Below are positions 53,238 to 63,103 of a DNA stretch of 64,000 nucleotides, in pieces; the first letter of the stretch is position 1; each line of letters begins with the position of its first letter. This DNA comes from Tricholomella constricta (Eukaryota > Basidiomycota > Agaricomycetes > Agaricales > Lyophyllaceae). Location of the stretch: contig JAACJP010000010.1 of NCBI GenBank assembly GCA_013368375.1, forward strand, positions 496,001 through 560,000, written 5' to 3'. The position numbers were made by a program, and so were the translations under genes. Below the pieces are notes generated by a model. It was not told the origin of the DNA. It was given only the letters and a program-made list of their open reading frames with translations, and searched no databases.

Positions 53238-54291
53238 TTACATTACATTTTCCCATTCATTGTGAAGGTTTTCAGATTTACCATTCCTGATCTCCAGTGC
53301 CGCTGGAATGACCGTGACCCTTGTCCATTGAGCAAGATCTTCATCTTTATGAACATACTTTGCATAGTTACTGGGGTGGGTCAGAGTAAGCTGATTCATA
53401 GTGGTGCCGTAGGTGTTATTGGGGGAGTTCCAGAACCAGAAGGTTCTTTGCATAAGTTCTACAACAAGAGAAAACCCATACAAAGTTACTTTCATCGCGA
53501 AGGACCTGTTTTAATGTAATTGAGTTCTAATAAATACAGGAGAATAACAGTGATACAGACCTTCAATGAGAGGTGTTGATTAAATAATAATACTAGCATG
53601 GAGTCATACAGGGCTTTCAACGCAGGAATCTAAAGGCTAAAAAATGAACATTAAAAATATGCAGGACTGTCAGCTTTCTGACCTGTTCGTCACCATCCAA
53701 ACTCTATGAAATTTTGAAAGGATTAAGAATGAATACTTTAGAATTGGAGAACTTACTTTATTGTACAAATTTATGTCCTTTCACACTCACGAAGTCAATC
53801 GCGAGCTGACAAAGGTTTGCATGAAGGCATGTCCAGTCACCATTCTGAGTGTAAAATGACTCCAATTTTGGTGGGTGTCAGGTCTCCAGGACACTGTAAT
53901 GTCGTTAAGAATACTCTGTACCACTTTAGCTTCCACTTTGGTGAACACAGTTTGAACAACCTCTGAAAGGGCTTCATAAAAAATGATTAGGTTATAGTGA
54001 TGTATGAAATTGAGAACAAAGATCACAAGGTAGTTTGGGTCCAGAGAGTGTTTCAATAGTTTCTCTAGGCAAAAGGAAGTTGTCATTCCCTTTACGAGTC
54101 CAAGATGCACCAGTAAAGTTTTGAGAGACATCAGGCAGTGATACAGAACCACCAGTTGTAAGATTAGAGAATAAGATGTTTAAGTCATTGTCACTGTTGT
54201 CATGTCCATTTGGGAAGATCCCAGAATGAATTTCATCCACGGCAAGATGCTCGGAAGATACTTTAGATCGTTTAGCAGCAGAGTTATCCAT
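53238..54291 (-). pseudogene. Gene remnant of unknown family, several frames
   Basis: Minus strand. A start-like ATG at 54291 (MDNSAAKRSKVSSEHLAVDEIHSGIF...) opens 99 codons. Another frame (54152-53787) gives YEALSEVVQTVFTKVEAKVVQSILNDI, a third gives SFYTQNGDWTCLHANLCQLAIDF, and further on 53495-53238 gives FWFWNSPNNTYGTTMNQLTLTHPSNY...EWENVM. They look like pieces of real protein but I could not join them with splice sites, and I do not recognise the family. Either introns that I missed or frameshift decay. Confidence 0.4.
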
Positions 54292-54415
54292 AATGATAGC
54301 GAGGAATCAAGATCTGTTGTTGAATCGCAGAAAGCATTATGTAAACAGTTTAAAAGAAAATGCTTGAGTTTGATGCCTTCCTAACACACCTTTGACCTTT
54401 CTGTTGTCGTTGCAG

Positions 54416-55564
54416 GTGCAGTTGAGGGCCGCAGAGGCAGCGCGGGCTGAGAAGAAGCTGGCCTGGTCACAGAAAAAGGCACGAAGGGAACGGGAGAGGG
54501 CCGAGAGGGAGAGAGAGGAGCAGGAGGAGAGGGCCAGGAGGGCTAGAGAGGAGTGGGGAAGCGCACAGGGGAGGTGGAGCAGGAGAAGGAGAAGTGGCAG
54601 AAGGAGACAGGAAAGGCGAGAGCTGAGCCCGCAGCGGATCCCGTGGGTGATTTAGAGTTAAAGGAGAGGCGGCGAAAGGAGAAAGGGAAGGGCAAGGCAA
54701 CAGTGGGTGAGCCCGCAGCCTCCAGTAAATATTTTTTTTATTGATTGTAAATTAACAAACAACTTTACAGAAGTTCATTATATTCGGGCCACGGACCCTT
54801 TGAACAAGGGAGGACCCTCCTTCGTGGATCTGGACAAGGCCAATGCCAGCGACGAGGAGGCTGTGGGTCCTGTGCCTGCAGGTCACAAACCTGCCCTCCA
54901 CTACCCCCCCTGTGCTCGCTGCAGCATCAAAGGCATAGACTGTGAGCGACAGGGGGGCAAGGGTTTGACCTGCCTTGGATGCAAACATGCAAAACAAAGT
55001 TGCATGTTTGCCTTCCGCTCAGAACCCCCCCCCCCCCGCGGCACGGCCCAAGCCCAAGCCCAAGCCCAAGAAAACCCTTGTGTATGTCCTCTCAAGTGAA
55101 GAGGACAATGCGGGGCCCTCAAGTGAGTTTTTCTTCGTCTCTTTTCCTTTGTTTTGTTCACAGATTGAATTTTTGAAGCTCCCCGCGTCACCCCAACCAC
55201 CTCCGCGGATGCCGCGGTGCTGTCTGGCTTAGTTGCCGACAATGCAACCTTGATGGCAGCTATTGCCACCATGGAGGTCACTCTGAGGGAGGTCCTCCAA
55301 CGGGAATGGACCAGGACTCAAAAGGAGAAGGAGCTTCTGCAGGAGGTACGATGGCTGAGAGAGGGGTATGAGGTGTGCATCGCCTCTAGCAGGGGAGCTT
55401 GGAGAAGCCGAGGGGTCTGTCTGTGGGAGCAGCGGCTGCGGTGATGTCTGCGGCCGAGTTTGACATGGACTTGGAGACACCCCCACCATCGACATCTCCT
55501 GCGGCAGAACCCACCCCAAACACTCCGGCTGCTTCTCTGCCACCAATGACCCTGCCATGGCCAA
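54416..55564 (+). pseudogene. Coiled-coil, Cys-rich (Zn-cluster-like) protein gene, broken
   Basis: Exon 1 begins after a CTAAC...TTGCAG acceptor at 54415, so a 5' exon is missing. Order: a Glu/Arg/Lys-rich coiled coil (KKARREREREREREE-like), a frameshift in a G run near 54555, an intron (54725-54770, GTAAAT...TTACAG), and a Cys segment PPCARCSIKGIDCERQGGKG...CLGCKHAKQSC like the zinc-binding clusters of fungal proteins. A run of ten C's at ~55026-55035 then shifts the frame to KPKPKKTLVYVLSSEEDN, another intron follows (about 55123-55163), and the end is SGLVADNATLMAAIATMEVTLREVL and MSAAEFDMDLETPPP. The family is familiar from agaricomycetes but without known function. It appears cut at 55564 by an LTR-like sequence. 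Confidence 0.45.
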
Positions 55565-55912
55565 CTGTCACGACCGCCCCTAAACTCGCAATCCCTTACG
55601 CTTTCCCATGCACGTCCACCGTATATATGATGGCACCACTTCTTTTCAGACTCTTTACCTCGATATTACCAATTGTTAAGACTAGTTCTCGTTCTCGTTT
55701 TTGTTCTCTCTCTCTCTCTCAATTTACTCTGCTCCACACTCGTATCACTTGAGCTCATTTGTTCGAACAAGCCCCGGTGATCGTCTTTGTCAACACTCAC
55801 GACCTCCAAACACTCCTTTGAAGGCTGTCTTCCTTGACAAACGTCAGGCCTGTCCGCCTCGGTGGTCTTGGAATACCTCCGTAACTAGTGTGCTTACACA
55901 GGTCCTAACATA
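55565..55912 (+). repeat. Candidate LTR (solo or truncated element)
   Basis: Starts TGTCACGACC right where the preceding coding frame is lost, has a TATA-like GTATATATGA (~55620) and a CT-rich run before, and ends ...GTCCTAACA. No second copy, primer site or TSD was found, so this is a weak call. Confidence 0.35.
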
Positions 55913-56579
55913 ATATCGAGGTCTCTCCACCCACCGGACATGTCCTCGACGATAGTGGAGCCCAACACCACAGTCCGCTATCAAAACTTCGAAGGTCCTC
56001 TTGAACAAGGACCACCATCACGGTGGTCCGGCGTCTTGCCTCTTCGCGGCTCAAGAGACTAGTACCCTCCGGGGGAAGCTAAAAGACGTTTTCTCACTTC
56101 GATGGGAGAAAGAAACAGCCTACAGTCCGTAGGCTCGATGCTGTACCACCGAGATGGCACATCGAAACCCTGCCAGTTGTCGCGACTGAGGGTTCGGCTC
56201 GGTGCTCCCCCACCAACATATGTAGTAGCCATAATGATGACCACCTTCTCACCATCCCAACCCCGTCCCAGGATATGGCCAAAACACCACCATTACATGA
56301 GCCACCTAACGGGCAGAATACGCTTCACCCACCTCCACTATTGATACAACGAGACGTGCCCGAGCAAACGTACCCCGATCATAGGGCTACTACAAACCGA
56401 CCTCCAATGTCAACACCACCGCTCTAAACCACCCACCATGGCCTTCTCCACGCCAAACCCAAACCACGTCCCCCGAACCGTGCCACTCGAGGTCTACCCT
56501 CACCTAAAACAAAGAACCGTGCCACCAGCCTCGAGGCAATTTCCCTTTGTCTCCGAACAACATAAAGACCCCCCAACCC
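55913..56579. other. No recognisable gene
   Basis: C-rich DNA with short frames (for example MSSTIVEPNTTVRYQNFEGPLEQG at ~55939) that I cannot assign. It may be the leader of a truncated LTR element to the left and the promoter region of the next gene to the right; CCTATAAAAATCC at 56577-56589 is a TATA-like box 20-30 nt before the next gene's ATG. Confidence 0.4.
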
Positions 56580-56607
56580 TATAAAAATCCCCGCGCACAG
56601 AGTAAAG

Positions 56608-57225
56608 ATGAACCACTCAAACAACGCTCCAGACCTTGCACTACCCCCACCCAACGACGCAAGTAACACCCTGAACCGACCCGCTAAGCGCTTCAGGAAG
56701 GATAACGGAGAACCAGAGACTACGAAAGAAGGCCAAGAGGTAAGCCCCACCCGCACCCCTCGTAAACAAGGCTCATAACCCCAACCCAGATATCCAGATC
56801 GGAAGAAGAAGAACTCCTCGAAGAGGAAGACGCAACCATAGACGACCCCGACTCACGCCCCAAACGTCCTGAACCACGCCGCAAAATGGCCGACAATTTC
56901 GTTTTTTCCCAACGCCCTTGACATGACAGGCCTCCCGACACTGAGTGAGGAGAACCCGGCTATACAACAGTCATGCCAAGGCCCCCTCCCTCACAACCCG
57001 TCCCCAACGGCAACCGCTTTCACCAGGGCCGCACTCCCCCGTAGCGTCATCCCCATGACCACCCTCCTTAACAATCTCCACCTAACCATCTCCGAGGAAG
57101 TCGAGAAACACCCAGAGAAGTACCTCGCAATAGTCCCCTTCGGAGCCGGGAATCGCTTCTTCCGCGAGCACCCATACATCAACACCGACATTGTAAATTT
57201 CCTTCGCTCGCTAGGCATCAGGGAC
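56608..57225 (+). pseudogene. Conserved hypothetical gene, 5' part, split by Gypsy-3
   Basis: Exon 1, 56608-56739 (MNHSNNAPDLALPPPND...), a 50-nt intron (56740-56789, GTAAGC...CTCATAAC...CCCAG), then exon 2 from 56790 (ISRSEEEELLEEED). A run of six T's near 56903-56908 puts the frame off by one; five T's would keep it open into ALDMTGLPTLSEENP. Then LNNLHLTISEEVEKHPEKYLAIVPFGAGNRFF to SLGIRD at 57225, where Gypsy-3 begins. The frame continues after the element at 63606. Unknown function; I recall similar proteins in many agaricomycetes. The T-run shift could be a sequencing error, but the insertion is a true break. Confidence 0.6.
57221..57225. repeat. Gypsy-3 target-site duplication, left
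   Basis: GGGAC, repeated at 63601-63605. Confidence 0.95.
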
Positions 57226-57722
57226 TGTTAGGGCGACCTCAGCGCAGAGCTTAGTCGTGCTGGCAGAGGGGAATCCAATGTTATATTATGTACGATTAGA
57301 GAGAACGTAAGTAGACCTACCTGGCAGAGGGGAATCCAATGAGAATAGAGTAAAGGATTCCCCCATGTCAGGAGGATGACTATATACGAGTAACTACTTG
57401 AGGGCCGGCTCTCTGGGGTGTATGGTACGTAAATGATAACGGATGGGCAGCGGCGCGTGTATGTACACGTTCCCGACGCTGTCCGATCCTCGTGGCTCAG
57501 GGTGCAGGCGCACGAGGTCGGGTGACCGACGTCGGGATGTCGGGAATCGGGATCGGGCGCGCGCTGGAAGGGGAAGTAACGACAGGAAGTTATAAGTATG
57601 TACACCGATGCTTGGGGCGGAGCGTCGGGGTCGGGATCGCGATCATCTGGGGAGCGGTCGGTCACGTGCTCGTCCGAGGAATTGGATGGTCACGTGATCA
57701 CCAAACAGGTGTTCCCCTAACA
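57226..57722 (-). repeat. Gypsy-3 3' LTR
   Basis: 497 bp; on the minus strand begins TGTTAGGGGAACACC and ends CGCCCTAACA. A polypurine run AAAAGGGGGGG lies just upstream (57726-57736). Confidence 0.95.
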
Positions 57723-60700
57723 TCACCCCCCCTTTTGAATCGCAACGACTCGGTGCGGGGTGACGGTGGCGAAGATGGCGGGGGATAGAGTGAAGATGCC
57801 ACGAATGTGGCGTGGGGCGTCGGGGTTGTCACGGTGGAACTTTCGTACCAGATCAGGGGCGGCGACATTTTCGCGAGGTTCCCAAGAAGCTTCTTCGTAA
57901 CCATAGCCCTTCCACAGGACCTTGTACTGTAGTTTTTTGCGGAAGGTTCGGCTATCGAGGATCTTTTCAACTTCGTAATGGGGTTCGTCGTCGATTATGT
58001 CGGGGGGCGGAGGGGGATCGGATCGACGACCTTCGATCGGATCAGCAATGGCGGGGATGAGCTTCACGACGTGGAAGACTGGGTGGATGCGCTTCATGGA
58101 CTGAGGCAGCAGGAGGCGGTATGCCAGCGGGCCGACTCGCCTTTGCACGACGAAAGGGCCAAGGTAGCGATGCGACAACTTCTTAGACGGTCGGGTCGTA
58201 GAAATGTCGGTCGCGTCCAAGTATACCTTGTCGCCAGGCTGGTAGTCGGGCGTTGGGGCGTGCCGCTGGTTGTAATACCGCTCCATGTCGTCTTTGGCCT
58301 TTGAAAGCGCTGCCTTGGCTTCCTCCTGTGCTTCCTTCATGCGCTCCACGAACTCGTCTGCTGACTCGTTCTTGGAAGCGCCCCGACGCGGCTCAAAGCC
58401 CATGCGCGGATGCCGACCAGTGTCAAGCAGGAAGGGGGTCTGCTGCGTCGCCGAATGTACATGGTTGTTGTAACTGAATTCGGCGTCGGGCAGGAGGTCC
58501 TCCCAATCGTTCTGGCGCTCATTGCAGAAGACTCGCAAGAACTGTTCCAGTTCCTGGTTGACACGCTCTGTCTGTCCGTCGGTCTGTGGGTGGTACGCCG
58601 TCGAGGCCGACAGCTTGATACCCAGGAGTCTGTACAGTTCGCGCGTGAACTCGGCGACGAACTGTGGACCTCGATCGGAGACGAATGCGTCGGGGAGACC
58701 GTGCAGCTTCCAGACGTGGCGACGGTAGAGGTTCGCAGCTCCCAGGGCCGAACAAGTCGTGTGTGACGCGATGAAGTGCGCGCGCTTTCCAACTGAATCC
58801 ACGACATTCATGATCGCGTCGTGGCCGTTGGACTCTGGAAGTTCGGTGATGAAGTCGACCGATACGACATTCCATCGGCCTTCGGGGATGGGAAGCGGCT
58901 GCAGCTGTCCGACGGGGAGTTGGCGGCGAGGTTTCGTGCGCAGACACATGTCACAGGTGCTGGTGTACGAACCGATGAAGCGCGACATCTGGGGCCACCA
59001 GTAGTTGCGCGACACCAGTTCGAGCGTCTTCCAGCGACCGGGGTGACCGGCGACCTTGGAGTCGTGGTGCTGCTCCACAATGCGTCGGCGAAGGTCTGGG
59101 ACGTTCGGGACATAGATCCGTCCACGGAACGTGAGCAGACCGCCTTCCTCTCCCCACTCGCCAAAGCGAAGGGAGCGGCCGGCGATCTTGGATGCTTTGA
59201 CCAGTTGCGCCGCTTTCGCGACCGCATCCTCCTGAGCCCCATCGCGATTGCCCTTGCGGATCGCTTTCAGCACATCATCCTCCTCTCCGACCAGTGCAAG
59301 GCCTTCAGTTGCACGAACGGCGAAGAATTCTGGTTTGAGCAGCACGATGTTGGCGTTGTCGGCGCTTCCGTCGCCATGGTCGGGGCGACGCGATAACGCG
59401 TCGGGTTTGCCCATGCTACGGCCAGGACGGTGGTGGAGGGCGAAGTCGAAGTTAGCGAGGTAAAGCGACCATCGGGCTTGACGCCGATTGAGTTTCTTCG
59501 CGGTGAGGAAGTACTCGAGGTTCTTGTGGTCGGTCCAGATCTCCACCTTGTGCTTTGCGCCTTCTACGAAGTGTCGCCATTCCTCCAGAGACCGGATGAT
59601 CGCCAGCATCTCTTTGTCATGGATCTCGTAGTTCCGCTCGACGGCGTTCAAGCTCTTCGAGTAGAACGCGACCGGGTGCCACTTGCCATCGGACGGCGAC
59701 TCTTGCGACAGGACTGCGCCCGTTGCGAAGTCGGACGAGTCGGCTTCGATGCGGTACGGTCGATCATCGTCGGGGAACATGAGGACTGGCCCCGATGTGA
59801 TCGCAGACTTCAGAAGGGCAAAGGCCGACTGCTCCGACTCTCCCCATCGCCAGGCGACGTCCTTGCCTGTCAGATCGAACAGGGGTCGGGCGTGGTGCGA
59901 GAAGTCCTGGATGAACCGTCGGTAGAAATTGGTGAAGCCTAGGAACGCTTGCACCTCCTTCTTGTTCTTCGGCGCCGGCCATTCCAACACTCCAGCGACT
60001 TTAACCGGATCCATTTCCGCTTGCCCTTGCGAGATGATCAGCCCGAGATACTCGATCTTAGTCTGCTCAAATTCGCATTTCTCGGGCTTTAAGAACAGCT
60101 GATGTTCGCGGAGTCGGTCCAGTACCAGTCGCGTGACCCGATGGTGTTCCTCTAGCGTCTTTGTATAAATCAAGATGTCATCGAGGTACACGCAAACAAC
60201 ACCTTCAGCGATCAGATCGCGGAAGATATCATTCATCATGGTCTGAAATGTGGCGGGGCTGTTCGTGAGGCCGAAGAACATGACGAGCGGCTCGAAGAGG
60301 CCGCGATTCGTCCGAAACGCTGCCTTCCACTCGTCGCCTTCCTTGATCCGCACGTTGTTGTACCCCCATCGGACGTCCAACTTGGTGAAGTACCGCGCGC
60401 CGCGAAGGTTATTCACCAGTTCGCTAATGAGGGGCAGCGGGTATCGGTTCTTCACCGTGAGCGCATTGAGCGTCCGATAGTCCTGAACCAGTCGGAGCGA
60501 CCCGTCCTTCTTCTTGATGAAGAAGACCGGCGACGCCATGGGCGACTTGGACGGTCGGATGCGACCTGTCTCGAGGTTCTCCTTGAGGAACGCGTCGAGT
60601 TCGACCTGTTCTGCCGGTGAGAGCGGGTAGACCTTCGTGCCCGTCGGCGACGCGCCCGGCTCCAGTTCGATGGCATGGTCCCATTGCTTGCGCTCTGGAA

Positions 60701-61031
60701 GCTCATCGAATGCGACTTTGGAGAAGACATCTTCAAAGTCGTGGAGGTGGGTCGGTACTGCGTCGCGGAAAGTTCTGGGCACGGAGTTAGCAGCGTGCGC
60801 TTCCGCAAGTCGCTGCGATGTCGTTTGGCTGGCCCGAATATGTTCGGCGGTCGGAGTCGGATGGATCGCGGTCGCGAAGATGCGATCGCCACTCAGGAAG
60901 GTTTCCACCAGGAAGTCGTCAGACTCTGGGTCAGGTTCCTCCAGGACCGGGGTGTAGGGGAGGAACTCCTCCTCATCAGAGTCGTCCTCAACATACGGGT
61001 TGGTCGGGGCTCGCAGGTCGGGCTCAGTCAT
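57723..61031 (-). CDS. Gypsy-3 pol: RT, RNase H, integrase, chromodomain
   Basis: ATG at 61031 (MTEPDLRAP) overlaps the protease stop in an ATGA arrangement; the frame is open 96 nt further upstream. Order: linker (FLPYTPVLEEPDPESDDFL); RT ([35 protein letters not shown]); RNase H (IEADSSDFATGAVLSQ, EIHDKEMLAI, LEYFLTAKKL); integrase zinc region (HHDSKVAGHPG ... CDMCLRTK); integrase core (VVSVDFITELP, VSDRGPQF, TDGQTERVNQ for D, D, E); and a chromodomain near the end (YEVEKILDSR ... YKVLWKGYGYEEASWEP). The chromodomain marks a chromovirus and by family knowledge can steer integration to marked chromatin. No lesion is seen. Confidence 0.93.
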   Translation of the reverse strand: MTEPDLRAPTNPYVEDDSDEEEFLPYTPVLEEPDPESDDFLVETFLSGDRIFATAIHPTPTAEHIRASQTTSQRLAEAHAANSVPRTFRDAVPTHLHDFEDVFSKVAFDELPERKQWDHAIELEPGASPTGTKVYPLSPAEQVELDAFLKENLETGRIRPSKSPMASPVFFIKKKDGSLRLVQDYRTLNALTVKNRYPLPLISELVNNLRGARYFTKLDVRWGYNNVRIKEGDEWKAAFRTNRGLFEPLVMFFGLTNSPATFQTMMNDIFRDLIAEGVVCVYLDDILIYTKTLEEHHRVTRLVLDRLREHQLFLKPEKCEFEQTKIEYLGLIISQGQAEMDPVKVAGVLEWPAPKNKKEVQAFLGFTNFYRRFIQDFSHHARPLFDLTGKDVAWRWGESEQSAFALLKSAITSGPVLMFPDDDRPYRIEADSSDFATGAVLSQESPSDGKWHPVAFYSKSLNAVERNYEIHDKEMLAIIRSLEEWRHFVEGAKHKVEIWTDHKNLEYFLTAKKLNRRQARWSLYLANFDFALHHRPGRSMGKPDALSRRPDHGDGSADNANIVLLKPEFFAVRATEGLALVGEEDDVLKAIRKGNRDGAQEDAVAKAAQLVKASKIAGRSLRFGEWGEEGGLLTFRGRIYVPNVPDLRRRIVEQHHDSKVAGHPGRWKTLELVSRNYWWPQMSRFIGSYTSTCDMCLRTKPRRQLPVGQLQPLPIPEGRWNVVSVDFITELPESNGHDAIMNVVDSVGKRAHFIASHTTCSALGAANLYRRHVWKLHGLPDAFVSDRGPQFVAEFTRELYRLLGIKLSASTAYHPQTDGQTERVNQELEQFLRVFCNERQNDWEDLLPDAEFSYNNHVHSATQQTPFLLDTGRHPRMGFEPRRGASKNESADEFVERMKEAQEEAKAALSKAKDDMERYYNQRHAPTPDYQPGDKVYLDATDISTTRPSKKLSHRYLGPFVVQRRVGPLAYRLLLPQSMKRIHPVFHVVKLIPAIADPIEGRRSDPPPPPDIIDDEPHYEVEKILDSRTFRKKLQYKVLWKGYGYEEASWEPRENVAAPDLVRKFHRDNPDAPRHIRGIFTLSPAIFATVTPHRVVAIQKGG

Positions 61032-61744
61032 CGGTATATACCGTCGGCTCGACAGGCGCGGATCGCTGCGCGCACTTTGGTGCGTGCGCGCCGATCGGCT
61101 TTGACCTCGTCCTTGCAGGTGCCGCACTGCGTCGGACAGCGACTCATCTTCACCTCCTTGGTCTCCCAGTCGATCTCGGGGTTATGGTTTTTAAGCCAGT
61201 TGAACCCGAGGATCATGTCTTGCTTGCCTAACTGGGTGACCCCGAAGACGGCTCGTTCGGTATGACCGTTGTATCGCAAGACAGCTTCTACGATGCAAGA
61301 GACCGAACCGCCTTCGTTGAGAGTGCCGTCCACATTGTAAACCGGGGATGGCCGACTAAGCACCTTGGTTGTGAGCTTGTGTTTCTCGACGAAAGCAACA
61401 TTGAGAAAACTGCCAGTCGCTCCGCTGTCCACTAGGGCAGTGACGGCATGCGACTCCTGGGTGTCGGTGGTCTCCAGTTCGACGTTGAGCCACAGGGATC
61501 TGGGGCAGGGGGAGGCAGCGGCGATGAAGCGACTAGGGAGTCGCTTTTCCCAGCGGGGTAGGCCACGACGCGACGGGGCGATCGGCTTTGCGACTGCGAT
61601 TGGTGTCGTCGGGTCGGAGGGGTTTTGTACGTCTTTGTCGGTCGGTTCACTCGTCGGAATAGCAGCAATATTAGGTGTATTGGCGTATTCTATGGATAAA
61701 GGAGCGAACCGATTACGACTAGACAACGGGGGCGTACGTTCCAC
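61028..61744 (-). CDS. Gypsy-3 protease (second frame)
   Basis: A retropepsin with ALVDSGATGSFLN, then DMILGFNWLKNHNPEIDWETKEV and a CGTCKDEV cysteine pair. It has no ATG start: the frame opens upstream through the gag stop region, so it is most simply made as a Gag-Pro fusion after a -1 slip at 61765-61759. It ends in TGA at 61030-61028 overlapping the pol ATG. In Gypsy-1 (34908-36830) protease and pol are one frame; a 2-nt length difference at this joint separates them here. Confidence 0.85.
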   Translation of the reverse strand: MERTPPLSSRNRFAPLSIEYANTPNIAAIPTSEPTDKDVQNPSDPTTPIAVAKPIAPSRRGLPRWEKRLPSRFIAAASPCPRSLWLNVELETTDTQESHAVTALVDSGATGSFLNVAFVEKHKLTTKVLSRPSPVYNVDGTLNEGGSVSCIVEAVLRYNGHTERAVFGVTQLGKQDMILGFNWLKNHNPEIDWETKEVKMSRCPTQCGTCKDEVKADRRARTKVRAAIRACRADGIYR

Positions 61745-61755
61745 CCGTTGTGTAA

Positions 61756-62976
61756 TTAAAAACCCTCCTCGGCGTCGGAGGCGGTCGCGTCGGCCGACGA
61801 TGGAGTCGGGTCGACGGGGACTGCGTCCTTGCGAGCTAGACGTTCCATGATAAGCGCCTCCAGCTCATCATCGAGCATGTGGCGCACGTCCCAGCGCAAA
61901 GGGCAGTCACGAGAGTAGTGACCCTTTTTCTTGCACCGAAAACAGTGGTCGTCGGCAGGCGCGACTCGATCGCGCATCCGATCTACGTCCATTGGGATGC
62001 CCTGGGGGATCGGCCTGGGGGCTGGTGCGGCAGGAGCGCGGGGGGCGGGGGGAGCGGGAGCGGGAGCGGGAGCGGGAGCGGGGGCAGTAGCGAACGCCCA
62101 TCGTGCAGCTGCGGTGGTGGGCGGGCGGCTGTCGGGCGCCTTTGTCGGGACCATCCGACGGTGGAAGTCGTCCTCCGACCTCATGATGAAGTCTTGAGAA
62201 CGAGCGATCCTCAGCCACTCCTCAATCTTCTCATCGTGCGGGCGACCCGTGGTGATGCTTCCGAGTCGCCTCGAGAGCTTCGGGTCCATTCCCCGACGGA
62301 ATTTGAGGACCAGGTGACGCCCATCTGGGTAGCCCACCTTGACCCACAGGGATCGGAACGAGTCGATGTACTCGTCGATCGATCGACCGTTCTGGAAGTA
62401 CGCCGTCGACTCCAGGATGAGCGCGGCATCGGCGACCTCGTCGAAGAGGAAGAACTCGCCACGGAAGGTGTCTTCGAAGTCCTTCCAGGCGGGAAAGACG
62501 TCCTTGGCGGTTCCGAACTGGAACACCCGACTGACGAAGTCGGCGGCTCGCCCGTGCTGCATGTACGACAGCACCCATACTATTCGGGCGTGGTCGTCGG
62601 CGAAACTTCTCCCGCACAAGGAGAAGTAGAGCTTGCAGGCGTTCAAGAACGCGTGACCGCCCGATCGGGCGCCGTCGTAAATGGGAGGGGGCGACGGTCG
62701 GAGGTGGTGCGATCCCGATCGCGGAGAGCCTGGCAGCGGGGTGGTCGTCTCAGGCGGCGGGGGGGTCGTGTCTGCTTCGGGAGCAGCGGGGGTGGGATTG
62801 GGGGGTGTCCCCGACATGAATTTTTCGAAAAGAGCGGAGAGGCGGTCCATAGAGGCCGAGTTGGAGGTATTGGAGGCAGAGAGAGCCGAAATTGTGGCTT
62901 CCATATTCGCCAACCGCTCCTCCGTCGTGAGGAAGGGAGAGAACGGTCGCTGCAACATGTCACCAAATTCGGACAT
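61756..62976 (-). CDS. Gypsy-3 gag (406 aa)
   Basis: MSEFGDMLQRPFSPF..., a short helical N-terminus, a Pro/Thr-rich linker, the retrotransposon gag core (ARIVWVLSYMQHGRAADFVSRV, FPAWKDFEDTFRGEFF, YFQNGRSIDEYIDSFRSLW, LVLKFRRGMDPKLSRRL), an Ala-Pro repeat and one CCHC knuckle CFRCKKKGHYSRDC near residue 345. The stop TAA follows GGT TTT. It forms the particle and binds RNA. The last codons of gag make up the slip site described separately. Confidence 0.93.
   Translation of the reverse strand: MSEFGDMLQRPFSPFLTTEERLANMEATISALSASNTSNSASMDRLSALFEKFMSGTPPNPTPAAPEADTTPPPPETTTPLPGSPRSGSHHLRPSPPPIYDGARSGGHAFLNACKLYFSLCGRSFADDHARIVWVLSYMQHGRAADFVSRVFQFGTAKDVFPAWKDFEDTFRGEFFLFDEVADAALILESTAYFQNGRSIDEYIDSFRSLWVKVGYPDGRHLVLKFRRGMDPKLSRRLGSITTGRPHDEKIEEWLRIARSQDFIMRSEDDFHRRMVPTKAPDSRPPTTAAARWAFATAPAPAPAPAPAPPAPRAPAAPAPRPIPQGIPMDVDRMRDRVAPADDHCFRCKKKGHYSRDCPLRWDVRHMLDDELEALIMERLARKDAVPVDPTPSSADATASDAEEGF
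61759..61765 (-). promoter_or_regulatory. Probable -1 ribosomal frameshift site, gag to protease
   Basis: On the minus strand the gag end reads GAG GGT TTT TAA. The heptamer G-GGT-TTT fits X-XXY-YYZ, sits directly before the gag stop, and a -1 slip there enters the open protease frame (GGG TTT TTA ATT ACA CAA). A downstream stimulating structure was not sought in detail. Confidence 0.7.
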
Positions 62977-63089
62977 CTCGAAACGGGACTGGACGGGCGA
63001 TCGGGGCGAGCGCGCGTTGGACGGTCGCGTGTAGCAGACGCGTGTTTCGGCGCGGAAGCGGATCGGTCGGCTTCGTCGGGTTTCTAGAG

Positions 63090-63101
63090 TTACTCTATTC
63101 T
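63090..63101 (-). promoter_or_regulatory. Gypsy-3 primer-binding site, self-priming type
   Basis: Two bases after the 5' LTR the minus strand reads AGAATAGAGTAA, the exact 12-nt complement of TTACTCTATTCT inside the LTR (63231-63220), which lies at the expected transcript start. Confidence 0.75.
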
Positions 63102-63103
63102 GC

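Noticed and set aside
57228..57665. 145-codon frame inside both Gypsy-3 LTRs (also 63106-63543)
   Set aside because: It lies wholly in the LTR on the element's strand, has no domain and starts upstream of the presumed transcript start.
61879..63087. 402-codon plus-strand open frame opposite Gypsy-3 gag
   Set aside because: Antisense of a GC-rich, codon-biased gag; low-complexity Gly/Arg-rich product with no domain.
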